Of a DNA stretch of 64,000 nt, positions 24,283 to 35,959 are shown in pieces; positions within the stretch are counted from its first letter, which is position 1, and every line of letters begins with the position of its first letter. This DNA is from Mesorhabditis belari (taxonomy: Eukaryota; Nematoda; Chromadorea; Rhabditida; Rhabditidae). Under the pieces are notes generated by a model. That model was not told where the DNA came from and ran no database searches. It worked only from the letters and a program-made list of their open reading frames with translations. The position numbers were made by a program, and so were the translations under genes. The stretch is taken from positions 1,612,001-1,676,000 of the forward strand of contig CAUEEP010000732.1 of assembly GCA_958450365.1 (NCBI GenBank). Direction: 5' to 3'.

Positions 24283-27200
24283 TTACAAAATCGTATTCGA
24301 TCTCCTTTGTCGGCCTCTTTCCGCGGGATCCGAATGCAATTTGAACAACAACTCGCCGAGCTTGTCCACCTGATTCACGTTCTCGTACTGAAAAACGTTT
24401 ACATTTAAAAGGTACAGAGAAATCCAGTACAAAGTAGAGTAAAGTACGACTTACCAGCCAGAATAAAGTCTTCCAAATCATATCCAACAATTTCCCATCA
24501 TCAATCTGATCGATTCGGACATTGATTCCAACAGGAGACAAGCGAATGAATGGAATTCCCTGGAAATTAATTTAGAATTAATAAAAGAAGTAATCGTTGA
24601 CATCTTGGTGTATCTTGAAGCTGTAAAAGTAGACATAAGCGCTACAAACTACAAGATACAAATTAGAAGATACAAACTAGAAGATAAAAAGTAGAAGATA
24701 AAAATTAGAAGATAAAAACTAGAAGATAATAACTGAAAGATAATAACTGGAAGATAAAAACTAGAAGATACAAACTAGAAGATAAAAACTAGAAGATAAT
24801 AACTGGAAGATAATAACTGGAAGATAAAAACTAGAAGATAAAAACTGGAAGATAAAAACTAGAAGATACAAACTAGAAGATAAAAACTAGAAGATAATAA
24901 CTGAAAGATAATAACTGAAAGATAAAAACTGGAAGATAAAAACTGGAAGATAAAAACTAGAAGATACAAACTACAAGATCCAAACTACAACGTACTATTT
25001 ATAACAATTTGTAGTCTCGTCCCATTATTTCACGTTAGATTTCAGCGCAAAGATGGTGAATTGGCTTGGTTTTTGTCTCATTCAAAAGCCCAAAATTGAC
25101 TCGATTTTTTGGTAAAAAAAGTTTTTAGAAATAGCCATTCTACGCGTTTCCCTAAGCGTTTGTAGTCTGATCTTGTAGTTTGTAGCTCGTGTATGCAAAA
25201 GTGTGTTACCTGTGCGCCACAGCGATCTGATGCTGCCTCAACAATGCATTGATCCTGGCCAACACACTGAAATTGTAAATTTCTTTAATATCGCTAAAGT
25301 ATTTCGACTTTTTGATTGAATGACTTTCACTTTCAACATCGATATCGATAAGATCCATTACTGATTCGATCTTTCAAAATAAACTAGCAGAAGACTAGCC
25401 AATATTGGTGCTATTGTATCTTATAAAAGTATTGTATCTTCCAAAATAATCAAATTTCGAAGCTTTAATTCAAACCTGTTCCAAAATGAGTGTCCCAACA
25501 GTTGCAATATTGATTGCTTTTCTTTTAAATGTCGTCAATTCTTTGATCTTTCTTTCAGTCAATTGTGGTTCTCCAGTTCCAATCGAAATCACTCCGTGGA
25601 AACGGATTTTGTTGTCGAATTTGAAAAAGTTATCATACTCTTTCCACAAAATATTTAAAGGGGAATTTGCTACAAATGAGCCATCGACGAGTTTTCGTCC
25701 ATTGTAGTGAAAAGGCTCAAAGTAGGTGGGAGCGGCGCTGAAATTAAGGATCAGTTCAGTTCAAATGTCAAATATCAGTTCAATAATCAGCAGATATGTC
25801 AGTGTCAGAGTCAGTGTCAGTGGAACCGTATTGGATCCAAATAGGAACCGTATTGGAACCGTATTGGATCCAAATAGGACCGTATTAGATCAAAAAAAGG
25901 ACCGTAATGAAACCGTATTGGAACCTTGTTGGAACCGTATTGGAACCGCATTAGATCAGTGTCAGTGTCAGAGTCAGTGTCAGTGTCAGTGTCAGTGTCA
26001 GTGTCAGTGTCAGTGTCAGTGTCAGAGTCATTGTCAGTTGTAGTTTAGTTCTTTAACTTTAAAAGTAGAGTAATGAGAACCTGCTTGCTCTAGCAGCTTC
26101 TCGAAAAAATGCGTCTTGCTCAGCGGGGAGTTGACTGCCGAATGGTCGATCGAAAGCATAATTTCTGAAGGTGAACAATCGACCCGGTGAGGTGGTGATG
26201 TCAAAGGCGGGTACAGTGAGACGTCTAAAACAATTACAATCAAAAAAGATTGATTATTTAACACACTGTAGTCTGATTACAGTAATTAGACAGTAGTTAG
26301 ACAGTAATTAGACTGTAATTAGACAGTAATTAGCCAAATTTTAGCCACTTTTCCTCACCTAGATGATCCATGAAAAGTCTCTGTAGGAAAGCACTCTTTC
26401 AAGATCGTCTCAATGTTTCTCGTTTGTTCGGTTACCTGAAGATTGATGTGTAAGCTTGTGGTTTGTATCCTTTTTAGAGCTTTTTTCAATCCCATTCTAT
26501 TCTGTGCTATCCAGCTTGAAATTGAGAAAAATTTCGAGCCTTGTTGGTTCAAAGAAATTCCGTAAAATCGAGTGAACCTGTTCTCGTTAATATTCTCGGC
26601 TACAGTAACCCTCATCGGGTTTTTTCGATGTATTACTCTATGCTGGAGCGCACAGTAGCGATTACTGTATCTAGAGAACTATTTAGAGAGATTTCAGATT
26701 TTTTTCAGATTTTAGATTTCAGATCCTTTTTTAGATCTTAATCCCACTGTAATGTTTCTCTAGGTACTGTAAAGACGTACGGTACAGTACCGTAAAGGCG
26801 TACAGTACGGTACTGTAGATACAGCACGTACACAACTAGTACACAACTAGTACAAAATTCAATCTCAATAAATTAAAAATCTCTTTTCAACAAATTATAG
26901 TGTGCATTCCAGATAAGCTTAAATTAAAATATCTTTAAAATCGGTTACTTCAAAAAGGAGCTAGACTCTTGACAAGGTTCTGCAGTCAGAAATCGATTGT
27001 TTAATCGATTTTAACCAAAATTTGAGCAGTTATTGCTTTACTAGAGCTACTCTACTAGAACTATGACTGTACTGTTAATTGTTTTCTTTTAATCTCATTA
27101 CCTGATTTCCAAAAAGTCTCGCCATTGTCGATCCATCAAGAAAAATCTTCCTTTTCATATCCCAATATTGAAAGAAACACTCTTTTAGGGATTTCCCTTG

Positions 27201-30200
27201 TGACAACGATAAGGCCAGCATTGAACCGGTGCTGAAAACAATGATTTTTGAAAGTTTATACTTATTATGTGAGAAAAGTAAGCTACCGTATTTCTTCGAA
27301 TAGAAGACCGGGTAAAGAGTACCATCGCGTACTCCTGCGTACTCCTGCGTACCCCTGCGTAGCAACCCTTTTAAAAATTTCTTTTCTGCATAAAAGCTTT
27401 CAATGAAGTGCTATAGAGCTGGAAAATGACTCAAAAATACGACATGAGCTAACAGATTTTTGAGCCATTTTCCAGCTCTATAGCACTTGATTGAAAGCTT
27501 TTATGCAGAAAAGAAATTTTAAAAAGGGCTGCTACACAGGAGTACGCGATCATACTCTTTACCCGCAGGAGTACTCGATGATACTCTTTACCCGCAGGAG
27601 TACGCGATCATACTCTTTACCCGCAGGAGTACGCCATGATACTCTTTCTCTTCTATTCAAAGAAATACGGTAATTAATGAATAGAATAGAATAGAAGTGA
27701 AATAAACCTTGTCCCAATTAACCAATCAAAGTAATCTGGAAGAGATTCATCACCGAGCAATCTTCTTGAAGAGAATAAGAGACAAACAACGGAAACAAGG
27801 CCTCTGAAATCGAAATTCAAACGATTACGGTATCTTTCAGCTATTTTAGTGCACTTTAGAAAAAACGATGCGCGTACGGTAGTTGGGACACTTTTTAGAA
27901 TTCATTACATTGATATAATCCATGACAACTCCTTGCTCTTTCTTCGCTTAACACCATGTTTTTCTATTCAAACCCTTGTGTTGCCATGGGGCAGTCGGTA
28001 GTGTTCTTCTCTCCAACTCCACATGAGCCGGGTTCGAACCCCGGTGCCGCTCAATTTTGAGTTTTTTTTTGATTTTAAATGGCGCAAATATATTGGATTT
28101 TAAGACTTAAATCCTTTATTTGAATGTTTAGTATTTTAGATGTTTTGTTGGATTAAAGCTAAGATTAGATTAGTGTTTTGTTGGATTAGAACCAAACCTC
28201 ATTCCACCTCCATCGAGACAAAGGGGTAACACTCCGCCAGGCACTCCTCGCCCAGGCGTGTTGCACGAGATCTTTAGAGGTGTCTAAAATTTTAAAAAAT
28301 CATTATTAAATCTCAAATATTTCTAGATTTATAGTTTTGGCGTAAAATATTTGAATTGAAACGAATTATGGAGTCAAGGGGTATGTAAAGGCCCAAAATG
28401 GAAATAAAAAAAAAAAAAAATACCGACTGGGGCTACCAGTGGTGAATTTATCGCATACACGAAATATATCAATCACAATACAACGACACACACAATACTA
28501 GGCTATATCTTAACTTAACCCACGTCATGACAGACGGCTCCCTAACCCTAAGCTCAATGGGGAACTAAATAGCTTTTTTGGTGGTGAAGGGAAGATGACG
28601 ATGAAGGAGTGGCTTGTCACTTTAAAGAACTGGGGCCACAACCACCAGACTGCCCTCCAGAAAACCTCTCAACCCGAAGGGAAAGGAAATCCGAAGGGGG
28701 TGACCATGTCGCATGTGGGGTTCGAACCCTCGACCTTCCGATTAAGATAAAAGACACTTAACCAGTCAGCCACACGTGCTTCACGTAATAGTTAATCATT
28801 TTTAGATAATTTTCTATAAATATAATTAGTATTTGTTTAAGATCCCCAATTTTTTCATTAATTTTCTTGGAAAACTAATATCCGGCAAGAATTGTCATGA
28901 GGAAGCAGTTGTTCAAGAAAAAAAAGCAGAACAAAGCTCTCAAATTTCTTTTCTTTTTCATAGAAAAACCACTTGAGACAATTTACGAATTCCTTTTTTT
29001 CTGAAGTTTTTGTTTGAGTTTTTTTGTTGTTTGACCATTGATTGATATACCGTATTTTCTCTAATAGTAGTGCACCCGGGCGAGTCGAATTGATGACTAT
29101 TTTACGGTTTCGAAGTTTCCGCAGAAGCTCAACACTCAAATCCCCTACTAGATCTCATCGTCAGCTACATTTTTCGACCCCACATCGATAGGTTCTGATA
29201 AGCGGTTCTCGAGATTTCGATCAATTTAGACGAAGCTTAGAGTACTATTAGGGAAAATACGGTAACTGGCTCAGATTCTGACTTGTCTAGCTGGTCCACA
29301 GTAGGGTGAAAACCTTTATAGCACTTTGACAGGTTTAAGTTCAAAGGTGAGATTAGTTACTTCGGCGAGCCGAGTTGAAGACTATTTACAGCTTCCAAAG
29401 TTTCTCCAGAAGCTCAACACTCAAATCCCTCACTAGATCTGATCGTTAGCTACATTTTCCGACCCCACATCGATAGGTTCTGATAAGCGGTTCTCGAGAT
29501 TTCGAGGAATTTAGACGACGATCAGGGTGCACTACTATTAGAGAAAATACAGTAAAATAATCAGGATGACGATCGATCAACGACTCATAGTTTGGAGTAA
29601 AGATCAATGACTTGACATTGACTTTAAATATAGTTCAAACCTAGAATCGACTAGAATCTACCGTAGATTCAATCTTTGAAAATCAATCAAAGAGTTGCAC
29701 GGTTCTTTTATCGGTTTTCTTTTATCCGAATTCGAATTTTCTTTTATCCTTCGACCTGTCGCTTCCCGAGCGAACACTCTAGCAGCTACACCGTTTTAGC
29801 AGCTACAATGAGCTACACCGATACGCATTTCTTGCCACCAGAATTGAGCCTTATCCCTGATTGCAAAATAAAAATGTAAACTCTGACCTGATCCCACATT
29901 TCCTCGTAGATTGGACCCGCATATTTGAGAAAAGCATCGAATTTTTGCTCACATTCCGCGCAAACTGAACCCGATTCGACCCGCTCGGCTAATACCCGTT
30001 CACCGTAACCATCTAAATAGAAAATTATTGATTTTAAAAGATTAAAAAGTATAAATGAAAATATTTCTTTAAATTTTAATATCTAAGTTTAAAATTTGTA
30101 AATCTAGTAAAATCAATCACAAAAATTGAGCTTTCAGTGCTCTAGATAGGGTGCGTTTGGAAGCTAGAGTGAAAAATAGATCTTTGAAAAGGTTTATGAA

Positions 30201-33200
30201 CTTTTAACCTTCAATGAGCTGTGCTGGATCACCGCCAAGTGTGAGCAGGAGGATCAACTCGTGGACGGTCGATTGGGGAATGGAGACAACGTCGAACATC
30301 TTTTGAGACATCTGAATTTGATTTTACTTTCAATAGATACCGTAAATCTTATTTTAGATTCTTTTCAATTATTTTTCGATCTCAAATGATTTCAAATGTT
30401 TACTTGAAAATTCCCGAAAAATGCCTTTTCTCTATCAGGATTCTGGTCAACTCAAACTGATCTCAAGTGATTGGTGATCTCATTTTGTGTTTTATAAAAA
30501 AGATCTCAAAAGAAAGAGAGAATATAGCTAAGTGCTTATCAAAAAAACTTTCACTTTTTTTTTTGGGAAATGAATTTTTAGAGATTTTTAGAGATAAGGC
30601 TTTTTAAACTCTCATCATGATTTTCAGCGGAATGATTTGATGAAGAATAGATCGCTTGTAATCGATTCAGATAATTGAATTAATAGGAATTGAAATTGGA
30701 ATTGGAATCGAAATTGGAATTGGAATCGAAATTGGAATTGAATTGGAATTCACTACATACTGTAAATATTCTAATAGAAGAGTTTCAGGGACATAATAAA
30801 CGTTCAATAGAATCTAAGTTTACTTAGAGTTTACGTTTAGTTTACGCGTAATCTAAGTTTACTCTCAAAACAAACGCTCGAATGATTTAACGAAGAACAT
30901 ATGGCTTGTAATTAGAGTGTGCTCCTTGTTGACAGACAATTTGTCAGACAAATTTTCATTGACAACTTTTTTTGTTAGACAATTGATCCGACAAACTTCC
31001 GACAACGCGTTTTCTAAAAGGTGCGCTTTTTAAGCAAAGCTATAAAGGTCGCGCGAAAAAAAATTTGCAAACTTTTCTTAAAATGTAGTAATGGATAGTT
31101 TTATTTAAGGGTTTAGGTTTTTTAGGGCGTGCAATTTTTTTGGAATGGTTCTAGTGCAAATGTAGACAATAGGCCTGGTAAATTCGTAAATAATATAATT
31201 TTTTGATAGTGTTTCTTAACTTTTCCCGTTTTAAATGTTTTCTTTAATTTTAAATAGCATTTTAAAATTTTTAAGTTTTAGCGAAAGAGTAATAGAGTTA
31301 AGGAAAGAGTTATAGAGTTAAGGAAAGAGTAATAGAGTTGAGGAAAGAGTAATAGAGTTAAGGAAAGAGTAATAGAGTTAAGGAAAGAGTAATAGAGTTA
31401 AGGAAAGAGTAATAGAGTTAAGGAAAGAGTAATAGAGTTAAGGAAAGAGTTATAGAGTTAAGGAAAGAGTAATAGAGTTAAGGAAAGAGTAATAGAGTTA
31501 AGGAAAGAGTAATAGAGTTAAGGAAAGAGTAATAGAGTTAAGGAAAGAGTAATAGAGTTGAGGAAAGAGTAATAGAGTTAAGGAAAGAGTAATAGAGTTA
31601 AGGAAAGAGTAATAGAGTTAAGGAAAGAGTAATAGAGTTAAGGAAAGAGTTATAGAGTTAAGGAAAGAGTAATAGAGTTAAGGAAAGAGTAATAGAGTTA
31701 AGGAAAGAGTAATAGAGTTAAGGAAAGAGTAATAGAGTTAAGGAAAGAGTAATAGAGTTGAGGAAAGAGTAATAGAGTTAAGGAAAGAGTAATAGAGTTA
31801 AGGAAAGAGTAATAGAGTTAAGGAAAGAGTAATAGAGTTAAGGAAAGAGTTATAGAGTTAAGGAAAGAGTAATAGAGTTAAGGAAAGAGTAATAGAGTTA
31901 AGGAAAGAGTAATAGAGTTAAGGAAAGAGTTATAGAGTTAAGGAAAGAGTAATAGAAAAAAAGAGCGCAAGATTTTAATGTACATTTGCATTTTGAAAAA
32001 TTTGCTGATGCAAAGCATAGGGTTACGGTAGCTTATCCTTGGCGCGCGCTTTTTAGAAAACGCGTTGTCTGCAAGGAACACACTCTACTTGTAATCGATT
32101 CAGATAAATAGGAATTGAAATTGGAATTCAAAATTGAAATTGAAATTGAAATAGAAAACACTAAATACCGTAAATATTTTGATAGAAAAGCTTTAAGGGA
32201 CATAATAAACGTTCAATAGAAGCGTAATCTAAGTTTACTCTCAAAACAAACGCTCGAATGATTTAACGAAGAACATATGGCTTGTAATCGATTGAGGTGA
32301 ATAGGAATTGAATTGGAAATCACTACATACTGTAAATATTCCAATAGAAGAGTTTCAGGGAAATAATAAACGTTCAATAGAATCTAAGTTTACTTAGAGT
32401 TTACGTTTAGTTTACGCGTAATCTAAGTTTACTCTCAAAACAAACGCTCGAATGATTTAACGGAGAACATATGGCTTGTAATCGATTGAGGTGAATAGGA
32501 ATTGAAATGGAAATCACTAAATACTGTAAATATTCTAATAGAAAAGCTTTAAGGGACATAATAAGCGTTCTATAGAAGCGTATTCTAAGTTTACTCTCAA
32601 ACAAACGCTCATATCTTAACATTAGTTCGTTTCTTTCTGAGGGTTTTGGTCTTAAATTAAAGTAGAGAGAATGGTTGATTTTTTGAGATATAACACAGAT
32701 CTTTAGGATTAACTAGTGCTTAGAAAAAGTTTATTAAAAAATGGCAAAAAAAAAACCGATTTTCCTCTGCTTGTTCCGAAACCCTGAATTTTACGGATTT
32801 TGGTAACTTTTTGACTCCTAATTCGATCGAATAGATTACGGTAAGAGTGTAAATTTGTATATGTTGTGTCCGATTTAGATTTCCGTCCGATTTAGATTCA
32901 ATCTAAATCGGACGTCCGATTTAGATTGAACTTATCGCGGACGTCCGATTTAGATTACAGTCTATATCGGACGACTCAATCTAAATCGGACGTCTTATAT
33001 AGATTGAACAATAATATAAACATGTTTAGTATATGTTCTTAAGCGTTTTCTGTAGTTTTCTGCATTTTCAAAGGTCTTTTATTGATTATTTCATAGTTGG
33101 GTTTTCTTTTCAGAAAAAGACAGTAACAGACCTTTGAAAAATGCAGAAAACTACAGAAAACGCTTAAGAACATATATTAAGCATGTTTATATTATTGTTC

Positions 33201-35620
33201 AATCTATATAAGACGTCCGATTTAGATTGAGTCTAAATCGGACGTCCAATATAGACCGTAATCTAAATCGGACGGAAATCTAAATCGGACACAACATATA
33301 TTTAAAGATAAACGGTGGCTCTTGATTGATTTTCGCATTTAAATCACTCACTGCCGCTGGTGTTGCCGTTTTTGCGAAGGTGACTAACGAGTCGATTCTC
33401 TCCATTTTCTTCTTTGACGTCAATTGGTGACCGCATCGTTGAACGGGCATTCCGCCCCTAGAATTAGAAAAAAGTTATTAAATATAAATACCGTATTTTC
33501 TCTAATAGTAGTGCACCAAAGGCTTTGCCTAAATTCCTCGAAATCTCGAGAAGCGCTTATCAGAACCTATCGATGTGGGATCGGAAAATGTAGCTGACGA
33601 TCAGATCTAGTGGGGGATTTGAGTGTTGAGCTTCTGGGAAAAATTGGAAACAGTAAAATAGTCATCAACTCGGCTCACCGAAGTAACCAATCTCACCTTT
33701 GAACTTAAACCTGTCAAAGTGCTATAAAGGTTTTCGCCCTACTGTGGATCAGCTAGACAAGTCAGAATCTGAGCCAGTTACCGTATTTTCCCTAATAGTA
33801 CTCTAAGCTTCGTCTAAATTGATCGAAATCTCGAAAAGCGCTTATCAGAACCTATCGATGTGGGGTCGGAAAATGTAGCTAACGATCAGATCTAGTGAGG
33901 GATTCGAGTGTTGAGCTTCTGGAGAAACTTTGGAAGCTGTAAATAGTCTTCAACTCGGCCCGGGTGCACTATTATTAGAGAGAATACCATAATTAAGATT
34001 GAAATTTAAGAAAAATTGAAACGAAAATCTTTAAGACTTTTGATAGAAAGTAAAATTTGAGATCTTTTGAGATCTTTTGAGATTGATAGAAATCTTTTGT
34101 TTCACTTTACAAAATCACTTAGAAATTTATGCAAAATTTTATTTAATCTTCAAATTTTCTTAATAATTTACTTCAGAATTTGTTTTATTTGATTAAAAAA
34201 TGAATTTTTGATTAATTTTCTTATTTTTATGATGATTTTTATGATTCTTTTCGTTTTCGCATTTTGCATTAAGCCGTTGAAATGGCAAAACTCTGTGCAC
34301 TAAAGGAAGCTGGCAAAGATCAGCAAAGGAGGGAAGCTGGCAAAGATCAGCAAAGGAGGGAAGCTGGTAAAGATCAGCAAAGATCAGCTCCATCAAAATA
34401 TCTCTTTTAAAAGTAAAATTTTCAAATTTTTATTTAAAAAATAAATAAATAAGAAAATTGGGATGATTTCAATGAAAAGAGAGGGAAAAAAGCGATCTAA
34501 AATTGAATGAAAATGCCCATTAACAGGTTTTGAAAGGGAGAAATGGAAAAGGGGAAAAAAGAATCAAAAAAAATGTTGCAAATCTGACAGACTGTCGTTT
34601 ATGCTGAAATTTGTAAACGCACGTTTCTGTGGCACTCAATTCTTTTGTTTCTTTCGTTTCTTTCGTTTCTTTCCTTTTTATTGTTTACTTTTGTTTAAAA
34701 CTATAAAACTAAAGAATTAAGAGTAAAGTGTACTTTGATGTGTGTTTTGAGCACAAAAAAAGTATAGAGAAATGAATTTTTTGCAAAAAAAAATTTGAAT
34801 CTAAAACGTTCTCGTCAAAATATTTTTAATGTTTTGCAATTTCACTAATCCTAGACGTCAAATTTTGATCGAAAAATTTCTTTGTGCCTTTGTTTGGAAT
34901 GAGGAGGAGATGTGTTTACGTAAAAAGAGGAAAGTTATGAAGAATTTTTCAGAAATAAAGTTTATTAGTTGAAAGTTACCAAAGCTAAGGTGTTTTGCTC
35001 AAAAATTTAAAAATTGCTCTTTCTGGTGCACGAGATTCTTTTCGTTTTCGCATTTTGCATTAAGCCATTGAAATGGCAAAACTCTGTGGACTAGAAAGGG
35101 TGCGTTTACAAGCTTGGGAAGCTGGGAAGCTGGCAAAGATCAGCTGGCCAAAGATCAGCTGGCAAAGATCAGCTGGTAAAGAAGGCAAAGAGTTATCAAA
35201 GCTAAGGTGTACATTGTGCTCAAAAATTTAAAAAGTCACGGTGCATCCGTTTAGATCCCAGATTAGCTTCAGATTCCAGTTTACGGTTGTTTTTGAAAGC
35301 TGTCATGTTTTAGAAAAACGTGCTAGATTTTCTACAGAGTGTTACAGAGTCAAAGTCAAAAAGAGACAGAGACAGTTCTACAGAGTGTTCAAAAAAAGTT
35401 TCCGCATTTTTCAGTAATCGAACCGTTGAAATGGCAAAACTCTGTGCACTAGAAAGGATGCGTTTACAAGTTTGCACAAAGTGTTAAAGCAGATTTTAGT
35501 CGAGCGTTTAGCAGCTGGGAAAGGGAAGCTGGCAAAGGTCGGCTGGCAAAAGTGCAATAAGATTTACCCGGTAATCGTTAGACAACACGATCTGAGCAAT
35601 GCTTTTATCCAATCGCTCAT
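24283..35620 (-). CDS. Calcium-independent phospholipase A2 (PLA2G6-like patatin family), 13 exons
   Basis: Hydrolyses the sn-2 acyl chain of membrane phospholipids. Exons (minus): 35620-35568, 33457-33352, 30311-30209, 30012-29888, 28283-28198, 27803-27708, 27231-27102, 26435-26359, 26224-26081, 25737-25476, 25266-25210, 24559-24455, 24387-24283. All have GT/AG and compatible phases: 1449 nt, 482 aa, stop TAA. Patatin core: oxyanion loop DGGGMRG (153-159), nucleophile elbow GTSTG with Ser190, catalytic Asp325 in VDGSF. The order LFTFRNY, SSAAPTYF, VISIGTG and GIPFIRLSP follows human iPLA2-beta to its C-terminus. No ankyrin repeats precede the patatin domain, unlike mammalian PLA2G6. Exons 1-2 are the least certain (start Met inferred from phase). 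Introns carry SINE, MITE and hAT insertions. Confidence 0.88.
24636..24985. repeat. 15-bp minisatellite in iPLA2 intron
   Basis: About 22 copies of AACTAGAAGATAAAA with TAACTGGAAGATAAT variants, between the exons ending at 25210 and starting at 24559. Confidence 0.93.
25799..26036. repeat. GTCAGT hexamer array and GTATTGGAACC block in iPLA2 intron
   Basis: CAGTGT/GTCAGT hexamers at 25799-25825 and 25955-26036 flank ACCGTATTGGATCCAAATAG units (25830-25950). Confidence 0.9.
27286..27670. mobile_element. Foldback MITE, CCGTATTT family (copy 2)
   Basis: Same ends and arms as 18850-19129 (CCGTATTTCTTCGAATAGAA), TA-flanked at 27284-27285 and 27671-27672. It differs by internal amplification of CTCCTGCGTA and of GCAGGAGTACGCGATCATAC. 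Lies in an iPLA2 intron. Confidence 0.88.
27980..28053 (+). mobile_element. tRNA-like sequence in iPLA2 intron
   Basis: B box GGTTCGAACCCC with a perfect 5-bp T stem (CCGGG/CCCGG), a weak A box (GGGGCAGTCGGTAG) and a downstream T-run. Acceptor pairing is poor. On the strand opposite to the host gene. Confidence 0.5.
28406..28780 (-). mobile_element. tRNA-derived SINE, copy 2, in iPLA2 intron
   Basis: Same element as 16753-17119, and it looks identical along its length. On the minus strand the tRNA-like head is at 28780-28705 and the 3' end is a 15-nt T-run. Same strand as the host gene. Confidence 0.82.
29050..29552. mobile_element. CCGTATTTTCTCTAATAGTA MITE pair (left copy of an inverted duplication)
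   Basis: 29050-29262 is a 213-bp TA-flanked element. It is followed by about 100 bp and a second partial copy ending GAGAAAATACAGTA. The whole block occurs inverted at 33491-33992. Both lie in iPLA2 introns. Confidence 0.75.
30630..32600. repeat. ~250-bp tandem repeats in iPLA2 intron, split by a hAT-like insertion
   Basis: Blocks containing GAATGATTTAACGAAGAACA, CATACTGTAAATATTC and GGACATAATAAACGTTCAAT recur at about 30630, 32095, 32255 and 32450, with GGAATTGAAATT microrepeats. The first copy is interrupted by 30913-32087. Confidence 0.8.
30913..32087. mobile_element. hAT-like element with a 20-bp satellite inside
   Basis: Starts TAGAGTGTGCTCCTTGTTGA and ends CAAGGAACACACTCTA. Flanked by a perfect 8-bp duplication CTTGTAAT (30905-30912 and 32088-32095). 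Subterminal GCGTTTTCTAAAAGGTGCGC and its inverted partner are present. The interior is 34 copies of AGGAAAGAGTAATAGAGTTA (31276-31957) with occasional TATAGA or TTGAGG variants. No coding capacity. Confidence 0.85.
32868..33297. mobile_element. Foldback element with GTCCGATTTAGATT subterminal repeats
   Basis: Arms of about 190 bp. Each arm carries several copies of GTCCGATTTAGATT in both orientations, then AAGCGTTTTCTGTAGTTTTC and its complement near the centre. Flanked by TTGTGT/ACACAA sequence. A shorter GGACGTCCGA-rich relative lies at 63711-63800. Confidence 0.8.
33491..33992. mobile_element. CCGTATTTTCTCTAATAGTA MITE pair (right copy, inverted)
   Basis: Inverted counterpart of 29050-29552, with the same spacer (AACCTGTCAAAGTGCTATAA on this strand). 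The second unit starts at 33780. Lies in iPLA2 intron 1-2 of the coding region. Confidence 0.75.
34250..35560. repeat. Dispersed repeats in the first iPLA2 intron
   Basis: AGCTGGCAAAGATCAGCAAA arrays at 34306-34390, 35105-35180 and 35508-35550. A longer block with GCATTAAGCCATTGAAATGG and CAAAACTCTGTG occurs at about 34265, 35055 and 35415. Confidence 0.75.
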
Positions 35621-35959
35621 CGAAAATATCAGTTTTGACAGGAATTAGATAAAGATTAAAACACAGAATGTCAAGATTTTGAAGAGAATTGTGTTTCTCT
35701 CCAAAATGAGTGAGTTTTGATTGTTTTTAAAGGAAGATTGACATTTATTTTTGACTTTTTTGCCCTTTTTGCCGTTTTTTGAGAACTCTGACTAGATAGG
35801 TGATAAAAGAAATTCGAAAAGAAAAAAGAAAAAGATAAAAGTTCCGTTTGAAATCAGAAAAGCTTTGGAATCGTTTGGGAATTCGAAATTAGAATTATTT
35901 GATTGATTTTGATTAATAATACAATTATATTTATATAAATTAGCATTTTTTGATTAAAA

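Noticed and set aside
31276..31957. CRISPR-like regular repeat
   Set aside because: Units are contiguous with no variable spacers; it is a minisatellite in a eukaryotic genome.
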